64,000 bases of DNA, from the NCBI RefSeq assembly GCF_017068455.1, contig NZ_CP070608.1:3143488-3207487 (forward strand), read 5' to 3'. The notes below the pieces were generated by a model. That model was not told where the DNA came from, made no database searches, and was given only the letters and a program-made list of their open reading frames with translations. A program made the translations under genes and the position numbers. The stretch comes from Fulvivirga lutea (GTDB taxonomy: Bacteria > Bacteroidota > Bacteroidia > Cytophagales > Cyclobacteriaceae). Of this stretch, positions 11,001 through 23,000 are shown piece after piece (the first letter of the stretch is position 1; each line of letters opens with the position of its first letter).

Positions 11001-14000
11001 TGGTGATAAGCGTAATTCCTAATACATCATCACTACATAACCCTACAGCCGATAGTGTTGGATCTGTCACTGGTTCAGGCTCAACTATTAGTGTTACATT
11101 ATATGCATCACCCAAACATCCTGCAGCAGTAACCGGAATAACCTCGTACACTACGTTTCCAGAAGTTGAACTTACATTGGTAAAGACATTATTTTGTATT
11201 GCTGTAGCAGACAGTCCACTTCCAGTGGTTGGTGTTCCTGAAACATTTGCATCCTGACTAATCAAATTCACAGTCCAACTTGATACTGGGCCTGAGGTTC
11301 CTGTGGTAGTTAGAGTAACTCCTGTAACTTCATCACTACATACTGTTACTGGAGTAGTAGTATTTACTACTGGCTCAGGATTTACAGTCACTGTGATGTC
11401 AAATGGGTTTCCTGCACAATTGTCTGGTGCTGCTGTAATTGGAGTCACTCGATACACAACGTTTCCAGGTATAGAGCTAATATTGTTGAATACATCTGAC
11501 GCCAACGCCCCTGCTGCTAAGCCTGATCCTGAAGTTGGTGTTCCTGTAACATTAGCATCCTGGCTTACTATGGATACATCCCAACGATCAGCAGCAGCTG
11601 AGCTTGCCGTTGTTATTAAAGTCAAGCCAATAGAAACATCGCTACAAGCAGATACAGAGGCAATTGATGGAGCTGTTTCCGGAACTGGCTGCACTGTAAC
11701 TGTTATGTCAAATGGATTTCCAGCACAATCATCTGGTGAGGCACTAATTGGTGTTACTCTATACACTACTCTACCAAAAGTTCCAGAAATATTAGTGAAA
11801 CTATCACCTGCTAGTGCACCTGCTGCAAGTCCAGTTCCTGTAGTTGGAGTACCAGTAAGGTTAACATCCTTACTTACTAATGAAACATTCCATCGATCTG
11901 CTGCTACTGATGTGCCATTAGTAGCAAGTGTAATTCCTAATACTTCATCACTACATAATCCCACAGCCGATAGTGTTGGATCTGTTACTGGTTCAGGTTC
12001 AACTGTTAATGTTACATTATATGCATTACCCAAACATCCTGCTGCAGTAACCGGAATAACCTGGTACACTACGTTTCCAGAAGTTGAACTTACATTGGTA
12101 AAGATATTGTTTTGTATCGCTGTAGAAGACAATCCGCTTCCTGTGGTTGGTGTTCCAGAAACATTTGCATCCTGACTTATCAAATTCACAGTCCAACTTG
12201 ATACTGGACCTGAGATTCCTGTGGTTGTTAAGGTAATTCCAGTAATTTCATCACTGCATACTGTTACTGGAGTAGAAGTGTTTACTACTGGCTCAGGATT
12301 CACAGTTACCGTAATATCAAATGGGTTTCCTGCACAATCATTTGGTGATGCAGTAATTGGAGTTACTCGATAAACTACATTTCCTGGAGTGGAGCTAATA
12401 TTGTTAAATACATCTGATGATAATGCTCCAGCTGCCAAACCTGGTCCTGAAGTTGGTGTTCCTGTTACATTTGCATCCTGGCTTACTATGGATACATCCC
12501 AACGATCAGCCACAACGGATACTCCATTTGTGAGCAAAGTTAACCCAATTGCATTATCACTACATACGCTTAATGAAGACAGTGAACTGAGGACTACTGG
12601 TTCTGGCTGTACTGTAACCGTTATATTAAATGGATTACCAGCACAATCATCAGGTGAGGCACTAATTGGTGTAACTCTGTATATGATATTACCGGATGAG
12701 TTACTTGTATTAGTAAAGCTATCACCTGCTAATGCTCCTGCTGCTAGTCCAGTTCCTATAGTTGGAGTACCTATAAGGTTAACATCCTTACTTACTAATG
12801 ACACATTCCAACGGTCTGCTGCTACGGACGTACCATTAGTGACAAGTGTAATTCCTAATACTTCATCACTACATAATCCCACAGCCGATAGTGTTGGATC
12901 TGTTACTGGTTCAGGTTCAACTGTCAATGTTACATTATATGCATTACCCAAACATCCTGCTGCAGTAACTGGAATAACCTGGTACACTACGTTTCCAGAA
13001 GTTGAACTTACATTGGTAAAGATATTGTTTTGTATCGCTGTAGAAGACAATCCGCTTCCTGTGGTTGGTGTTCCAGAAACATTTGCATCTTGACTTATCA
13101 AATTAACAGTCCAACTTGATACTGGACCTGAGGTTCCTGTGGTTGTTAAGGTAATTCCAGTAATTTCATCACTGCATACTGTTACCGGAGTAGTAGTATT
13201 TACTACTGGCTCAGGGTTTATAGTCACAGTAATATCAAATGGATTTCCTTCACAATCATTTGGTGATGCAGTAATTGGTGTCACTCGATACACTACATTT
13301 CCTGGAGTGGAGCTAATATTGTTAAATACATCTGATGCCAACGCCCCGGCTGCCAATCCTGGTCCCGAAGTTGGTGTTCCTGTTACATTAGCATCTTGGC
13401 TTACTATGGATACATCCCAACGATCAGCATTTACTGACACTCCATTAGTGGCTAGATTAAGACCAATTACATTATCACTACATACGCTTAATGTAGCGAG
13501 TGAGCTTAGGACTACTGGTTCTGGCTGTACAGTAACCGTTATGTCAAATGCATTGCCAGCACAATCATCTGGTGAGGCACTAATTGGTGTAACTCTATAA
13601 ATAACTCTACCGGAAATACTAGAAACGTTGGTGTAGCTATCCCCTGCCAATGCTCCTGCTGCAAGACCAGTTCCTGTAGTTGGAGTTCCAGTAAGGTTAA
13701 CATCCTTACTTACTAAAGAAACATTCCATCTATCTGCTGCTACCGATGTACCATTAGTAGCAAGTGTAATTCCTAATACTTCATCACTACATAATCCTAC
13801 TGCTGACAATGTTGGGTCAGTCACTGGTTCAGGTTCAACTATTAATGTTACATTATATGCATTACCCAAACATCCTGCTGCAGTAACCGGAATAACCTGG
13901 TACACTACGTTTCCAGAAGTTGAACTTACATTGGTAAAGACATTATTTTGTATCGCTGTAGCAGACAACCCACTTCCAGTTGTTGGCGTTCCTGAAACAT

Positions 14001-17000
14001 TTGCATCCTGACTAATCAAATTCACAGTCCAACTTGATACTGGACCTGAAGTTCCTGTTGTGGTTAAGGTAATTCCTGTAATAGCGTCACTGCATACTGT
14101 TACTGGAGTAGTAGTGTTTACTACTGGCTCAGGATTTACAGTTACCGTAATATCAAATGGATTTCCCGCACAATCATTTGGTGATGCAGTAATTGGAGTC
14201 ACACGATAGACTACATTTCCTGGAGTGGAGCTAATATTGTTAAATACATCTGATGCTAATACCCCGGCTGCCAATCCTGGTCCTGAAGTTGGTGTTCCTG
14301 TAACATTCGCATCCTGGCTTACTATGGACACATCCCAACGATCAGCATTAACTGACACTCCGTTAGTAGCTAAATTAAGACCGATTGAATTATCACTGCA
14401 AGCAGATATTGTTGATAAAGTAGGTTCTGTCACAGGCTTTGGCTGAACTGTAACAGTTATGTCAAATGCATCTCCTGCACAATCCTCAGGTGATGCAGTA
14501 ATAGGTATTACCCTGTAAACTACCCTTCCTGAAATACTTGAAACATTGGTATAACTATCTCCAGACAACGCAGTTGCTGCAAGACCGGTTCCTGTAGTAG
14601 GTGTTCCTGTAAGGTTAACATCTTGACTTACTACCGATACATTCCATCGATCTGCTGTTCCTGATGTACCATTTGTTATCAGGTTTATGCCTAATACCTC
14701 ATCACTGCATACCCCTACTGTTGATAATAAAGGATCTGTAACCGGTTCAGGATTTATGGTAACTGAAACTGTGTATGGATTTCCTGAACATCCAAATGGA
14801 CTGCTTATTGGGGTTACCGTATAAATCACTACCTGTGGACTTGTTGAAGTGTTGATCAGCACATCATCAAGAATTGAAGAAGATTGATTAGAAGTACTTT
14901 CACCAGAAACTTGTCCATTAGGAGTAGTAGCTAACCAAGTGAAGGTACTACTCAATCCACCAGAGATATCTGACTGCAAGTTTCTAGATAATGCCTCACC
15001 ACTACAAATAGTTGAATTGTAATTAGACGCAGTTGAAACCGGTTCAGGATCAACTGTTACCGTTATATTAAATTGATTTCCTTGACAGCCATCAGCACTT
15101 GTAGGTGTAACTGTGTATACTATATCTTGAGGAACTCCAGATGTATTCGTGATGATATCATTGATTACACTTCCTGATGTATTTCCTGAATTTTCTCCTG
15201 TTACATCTGGGTCGGCATTATCTGCAGCGGACCAAACAAAGGTGCTTAATACACTATTGCTTAAATTTATATTATCCTGTAAGCTGTAATTTAATGCTTC
15301 ATCACTACAACCAGTTATAGTTCCAGCTGCGATCGTAGTTCCTACAGGTTCAGGGTTTATTGTAACTGTTATATTAAATGGGCTTCCACTGCAACCACCA
15401 CCACTGTTCGGTATTACTCTATATACAATATCCCCTGATGTACTGCTTACATTATTGAAAGTGTTATTAAAAATAATAGTTTCAGCTAATCCTGTGCCGA
15501 TTACTCCAACTGAAGGACCGCCAGTTAAATTTCCATCCTTACTAATAACTTCTACATCCCATGAAGATGCCGATCCGCCTCCTTCTAATAACAGAGTTAC
15601 CCCAATTGGGTCATCGCTACAAGCAGTATTAAATGCAAGATTTGAAGCAGTAACTGGGCTAGCCAACACAGAAACTGTTGCGCTGCCTGTAAGTGATACA
15701 GCTTCACAACCAGTTCCTAAATCAACAGCGCTAACTAAGGTATAAGTTGTTGTTGCGAGTGGTGTAACTGAAACTGTGTGTCCATTACTTACTCCAGTAA
15801 TAATAATATTTGAACTTCCATCTGTATATATAACATCATAATTTGGACCAGTACCTGTCAATGAAAATGTAAGATCTGTACTTACTCCTGGACAAACAGA
15901 TGTTGATCCCGAGATTGATGCTGTAGGAAGTGTTTCAACTGTTACGCTAAATGTTGTAGCTGAAGCTGCAGTGCACCCATTGGCATCTGTATAATTCACA
16001 CTTACTGATTCAGCTCCCGCGCTTCCCCAGTCAACTGTTATGGTATTATCTGAAGTTGTACCTCCTGCAGTAACTGTTGCTCCCGCGCTAACATTCCAAA
16101 TATAATTAGTCTGACCAGCTAATGTTGAATAAACTACTCCAGTTTCATTTTCACAAACATTTGAAGCACCTGATATTGTTGGTGTTGGAAGTGGAGTCAC
16201 CGTCACAATCACATCTCTTCCTACACTCTCACAACCCGTTAAACTGTTTACACTGTAAATCGTATATGTCACACTGCCCGATACATTTGCTGCATCTAAG
16301 GTCAAGGTCTGAGCTATTGGACCTGCTACTGGCGTACCTATGCTTCCCTGTGCACTCGCTCCTGTCAAACCACTCACTGCACTTATCGTCCAACGGTAGC
16401 CATCACCTGCACCATTTGGTGTGCTTAATGCTATATTCGTAGTTCCACCATCACAGATGCTCTCTGCTAATGGACTTACACTTAACGTTGGTATCGCATT
16501 CACCGTCACCGCCTGGCTCGCACTACCAAAACAGCCTGTCGCTGTGGTCGTTTGAACTACACTCACACTTCCTGCTCCAGCTGTGTTCCACGTTACTGTA
16601 ATACTGTTCGTGCCTGTTCCTGCTGTAATCGTACCACCTACTACCGTCCAATTATAAGTATCGCCTCCTACTGCTGGCACACTGTAGGTCGTTCCTGCAT
16701 CGCCTACACATACGGTCGTAGCACTTGGCGTTATCGATGGAACTGGATTTGGATTTACCGTGACATTATAGGTCGTAGCACTTAACGCATCACAACCACT
16801 CGCATTATCATAGTTCACACTTACACTCTGTGCGCCTACTGTACTCCATGTTACCGTGGCCGTATTATCTGTGCCCGTACCGCCTGAAGTAATTGTACCG
16901 CCCGCACTTACTGACCATACATAATTGCTCTGACCTGCCTGAGTCGTATAAACTGCTACATTGCCATCACATACATCGTTATCACCACTTACCGTTGGAC

Positions 17001-20000
17001 TTGGTATCGCATTCACCGTCACCGCCTGGCTCGCACTACCAAAACAGCCTGTCGCTGTGGTCGTTTGAACTACACTCACACTTCCTGCTCCAGCTGTGTT
17101 CCACGTTACTGTAATACTGTTCGTGCCTGTTCCTGCTGTAATCGTACCACCTACTACCGTCCAATTATAAGTATCGCCTCCTACTGCTGGCACACTGTAG
17201 GTCGTTCCTGCATCGCCTACACATACGGTCGTAGCACTTGGCGTTATCGATGGAACTGGATTTGGATTTACCGTGACATTATAGGTCGTAGCACTTAACG
17301 CATCACAACCACTCGCATTATCATAGTTCACACTTACACTCTGTGCGCCTACTGTACTCCATGTTACCGTGGCCGTATTATCTGTGCCCGTACCGCCTGA
17401 AGTAATTGTACCGCCCGCACTTACTGACCATACATAATTGCTCTGACCTGCCTGAGTCGTATAAACTACTACATTGCCATCACATACATCGTTATCACCA
17501 CTTACCGTTGGACTTGGTATCGCATTCACCGTCACCGCCTGGCTCGCACTACCAAAACAGCCTGTCGCTGTGGTCGTTTGAACTACACTCACACTTCCTG
17601 CTCCAGCTGTGTTCCACGTTACTGTAATACTGTTCGTGCCTGTTCCTGCTGTAATCGTACCACCTACTACCGTCCAATTATAAGTATCGCCTCCTACTGC
17701 TGGCACACTGTAGGTCGTTCCTGCATCGCCTACACATACGGTCGTAGCACTTGGCGTTATCGATGGAACTGGATTTGGATTTACCGTGACATTATAGGTC
17801 GTAGCACTTAACGCATCACAACCACTCGCATTATCATAGTTCACACTTACACTCTGTGCGCCTACTGTACTCCATGTTACCGTGGCCGTATTATCTGTGC
17901 CCGTACCGCCTGAAGTAATTGTACCGCCCGCACTTACTGACCATACATAATTGCTCTGACCTGCCTGAGTCGTATAAACTGCTACATTGCCATCACATAC
18001 ATCGTTATCACCACTTACCGTTGGACTTGGTATCGCATTCACCGTCACCGCCTGGCTCGCACTACCAAAACAGCCTGTCGCTGTGGTCGTTTGAACTACA
18101 CTCACACTTCCTGCTCCAGCTGTGTTCCACGTTACTGTAATACTGTTCGTGCCTGTTCCTGCTGTAATCGTACCACCTACTACCGTCCAATTATAAGTAT
18201 CGCCTCCTACTGCTGGCACACTGTAGGTCGTTCCTGCATCGCCTACACATACGGTCGTAGCACTTGGCGTTATCGATGGAACTGGATTTGGATTTACCGT
18301 GACATTATAGGTCATAGCACTTAACGCATCACAACCACTCGCATTATCATAGTTCACACTTACACTCTGTGCGCCTACTGTACTCCATGTTACCGTGGCC
18401 GTATTATCTGTGCCCGTACCGCCTGAAGTAATTGTACCGCCCGCACTTACTGACCATACATAATTGCTCTGACCTGCCTGAGTCGTATAAACTACTACAT
18501 TGCCATCACATACATCGTTATCACCACTTACCGTTGGACTTGGTATCGCATTCACCGTCACCGCCTGGCTCGCACTACCAAAACAGCCTGTCGCTGTGGT
18601 CGTTTGAACTACACTCACACTTCCTGCTCCAGCTGTGTTCCACGTTACTGTAATACTGTTCGTGCCTGTTCCTGCTGTAATCGTACCACCTACTACCGTC
18701 CAATTATAAGTATCGCCTCCTACTGCTGGCACACTGTAGGTCGTTCCTGCATCGCCTACACATACGGTCGTAGCACTTGGCGTTATCGATGGAACTGGAT
18801 TTGGATTTACCGTGACATTATAGGTCGTAGCACTTAACGCATCACAACCACTCGCATTATCATAGTTCACACTTACACTCTGTGCGCCTACTGTACTCCA
18901 TGTTACCGTGGCCGTATTATCTGTGCCCGTACCGCCTGAAGTAATTGTACCGCCCGCACTTACTGACCATACATAATTGCTCTGACCTGCCTGAGTCGTA
19001 TAAACTGCTACATTGCCATCACATACATCGTTATCACCACTTACCGTTGGACTTGGTATCGCATTCACCGTCACCGCCTGGCTCGCACTACCAAAACAGC
19101 CTGTCGCTGTGGTCGTTTGAACTACACTCACACTTCCTGCTCCAGCTGTGTTCCACGTTACTGTAATACTGTTCGTGCCTGTTCCTGCTGTAATCGTACC
19201 ACCTACTACCGTCCAATTATAAGTATCGCCTCCTACTGCTGGCACACTGTAGGTCGTTCCTGCATCGCCTACACATACGGTCGTAGCACTTGGCGTTATC
19301 GATGGAACTGGATTTGGATTTACCGTGACATTATAGGTCGTAGCACTTAACGCATCACAACCACTCGCATTATCATAGTTCACACTTACACTCTGTGCGC
19401 CTACTGTACTCCATGTTACCGTGGCCGTATTATCTGTGCCCGTACCGCCTGAAGTAATTGTACCGCCCGCACTTACTGACCATACATAATTGCTCTGACC
19501 TGCCTGAGTCGTATAAACTACTACATTGCCATCACATACATCGTTATCACCACTTACCGTTGGACTTGGTATCGCATTCACCGTCACCGCCTGGCTCGCA
19601 CTACCAAAACAGCCTGTCGCTGTGGTCGTTTGAACTACACTCACACTTCCTGCTCCAGCTGTGTTCCACGTTACTGTAATACTGTTCGTGCCTGTTCCTG
19701 CTGTAATCGTACCACCTACTACCGTCCAATTATAAGTATCGCCTCCTACTGCTGGCACACTGTAGGTCGTTCCTGCATCGCCTACACATACGGTCGTAGC
19801 ACTTGGCGTTATCGATGGAACTGGATTTGGATTTACCGTGACATTATAGGTCGTAGCACTTAACGCATCACAACCACTCGCATTATCATAGTTCACACTT
19901 ACACTCTGTGCGCCTACTGTACTCCATGTTACCGTGGCCGTATTATCTGTGCCCGTACCGCCTGAAGTAATTGTACCGCCCGCACTTACTGACCATACAT

Positions 20001-23000
20001 AATTGCTCTGACCTGCCTGAGTCGTATAAACTGCTACATTGCCATCACATACATCGTTATCACCACTTACCGTTGGACTTGGTATCGCATTCACCGTCAC
20101 CGCCTGGCTCGCACTACCAAAACAGCCTGTCGCTGTGGTCGTTTGAACTACACTCACACTTCCTGCTCCAGCTGTGTTCCACGTTACTGTAATACTGTTC
20201 GTGCCTGTTCCTGCTGTAATCGTACCACCTACTACCGTCCAATTATAAGTATCGCCTCCTACTGCTGGCACACTGTAGGTCGTTCCTGCATCGCCTACAC
20301 ATACGGTCGTAGCACTTGGCGTTATCGATGGAACTGGATTTGGATTTACCGTGACATTATAGGTCATAGCACTTAACGCATCACAACCACTCGCATTATC
20401 ATAGTTCACACTTACACTCTGTGCGCCTACTGTACTCCATGTTACCGTGGCCGTATTATCTGTGCCCGTACCGCCTGAAGTAATTGTACCGCCCGCACTT
20501 ACTGACCATACATAATTGCTCTGACCTGCCTGAGTCGTATAAACTGCTACATTGCCATCACATACATCGTTATCACCACTTACCGTTGGACTTGGTATCG
20601 CATTCACCGTCACCGCCTGGCTCGCACTACCAAAACAGCCTGTCGCTGTAGTCGTTTGAACTACACTCACACTTCCTGCTCCAGCTGTGTTCCACGTTAC
20701 TGTAATCTCATCTGTTCCTGCTCCTGCCGTAATCGTTCCTCCTACTACCGTCCAATTATAAGTATCGCCTCCTACTGCTGGCACACTGTAGGTCGTTCCT
20801 GCATCGCCTACACATACGGTCGTAGCACTTGGCGTTATCGATGGAACTGGATTTGGATTTACCGTGACATTATAGGTCGTAGCACTTAACGCATCACAAC
20901 CACTCGCATTATCATAGTTCACACTTACACTCTGTGCGCCTACTGTACTCCATGTTACCGTGGCCGTATTATCTGTGCCCGTACCGCCTGAAGTAATTGT
21001 ACCGCCCGCACTTACTGACCATACATAATTGCTCTGACCTGCCTGAGTCGTATAAACTGCTACATTGCCATCACATACATCGTTATCACCACTTACCGTT
21101 GGACTTGGTATCGCATTCACCGTCACCGCCTGGCTCGCACTACCAAAACAGCCTGTCGCTGTGGTCGTTTGAACTACACTCACACTTCCTGCTCCAGCTG
21201 TGTTCCACGTTACTGTAATACTGTTCGTGCCTGCACCTGCTGTAATCGTACCACCTACTACCGTCCAATTATAAGTATCGCCTCCTACTGCTGGCACACT
21301 GTAGGTCGTTCCTGCATCGCCTACACATACGGTCGTAGCACTTGGCGTTATCGATGGAACTGGATTTGGATTTACCGTGACATTATAGGTCGTAGCACTT
21401 AACGCATCACAACCACTCGCATTATCATAGTTCACACTTACACTCTGTGCGCCTACTGTACTCCATGTTACCGTGGCCGTATTATCTGTGCCCGTACCGC
21501 CTGAAGTAATTGTACCGCCCGCACTTACTGACCATACATAATTGCTCTGACCTGCCTGAGTCGTATAAACTGCTACATTGCCATCACATACATCGTTATC
21601 ACCACTTACCGTTGGACTTGGTATCGCATTCACCGTCACCGCCTGGCTCGCACTACCAAAACAGCCTGTCGCTGTAGTCGTTTGAACTACACTCACACTT
21701 CCTGCTCCAGCTGTGTTCCACGTTACTGTAATCTCATCTGTTCCTGCTCCTGCCGTAATCGTTCCTCCTACTACCGTCCAATTATAAGTATCGCCTCCTA
21801 CTGCTGGCACACTGTAGGTCGTTCCTGCATCGCCTACACATACGGTCGTAGCACTTGGCGTTATCGATGGAACTGGATTTGGATTTACCGTGACATTATA
21901 GGTCGTAGCACTTAACGCATCACAACCACTCGCATTATCATAGTTCACACTTACACTCTGTGCGCCTACTGTACTCCATGTTACCGTGGCCGTATTATCT
22001 GTGCCCGTACCGCCTGAAGTAATTGTACCGCCCGCACTTACTGACCATACATAATTGCTCTGACCTGCCTGGGTCGTATAAACTGCTACATTGCCATCAC
22101 ATACATCGTTATCACCACTTACCGTTGGACTTGGTATCGCATTCACCGTCACTGCCTGGCTCGCACTACCAAAACATCCTGTAGCTGTAGTCGTTTGAAC
22201 TACACTCACACTTCCTGCTCCAGCAGTATTCCACGTTACTGTAATCTCATCTGTTCCTGCACCTGCCGTAATCGTTCCTCCTACTACCGTCCAATTATAA
22301 GTATCGCCTCCTACTGCTGGCACACTGTAGGTCGTTCCTGCATCGCCTACACATACGGTCGTAGCACTTGGCGTTATCGATGGAACTGGATTTGGATTTA
22401 CCGTGACATTATAGGTCGTAGCACTTAACGCATCACAACCACTCGCATTATCATAGTTCACACTTACACTCTGTGCGCCTACTGTACTCCATGTTACCGT
22501 GGCCGTGTTATCTGTGCCCGTACCGCCTGAAGTAATTGTACCGCCCGCACTTACTGACCATACATAATTGCTCTGACCTGCCTGGGTCGTATAAACTGCT
22601 ACATTGCCATCACATACATCGTTATCACCACTTACCGTTGGACTTGGTATCGCATTCACCGTCACACCTATCGTGTTGCTCATCTGTGCATCACAACCCG
22701 TTGTCGCATTGATCGCCAATACATTAAATGTCGTACTCGATGTTAAAGCCCCTGTCGGTAAATCAATCGGTGCCGCTAATCCTGTTCCTGCAACAGGTGA
22801 ACCTATCGCTACATTACCTACATTGTTTCGTAGCTGATAATTTACTCCTGACTCACTGTTGGCTATCTGTACATTCGTGGAGCCTCCATTGCAAATACTA
22901 GCATCTGCTATTGTCACCGGCAATGCTGTCGGTATAGGATTTACAGTGATCAATTCTGTATCCGTTAAATCCACACTACATAATGTGGCAGCATTTGTAG

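Noticed and set aside
11303-12175. Long plus-strand open frames opposite the giant gene (up to 290 codons, repeated at 513 and 918 bp)
   Set aside because: They recur with exactly the repeat periods and translate to low-complexity mirror images of the repeats. They have no promoter or domain, so they are by-products of the Thr/Val/Ser-rich coding sequence.
16490-22645. CRISPR array or mobile-element array as explanation of the repeat
   Set aside because: The 513-bp units are in frame, have no spacers and encode continuous PKD-like domains of the giant protein.
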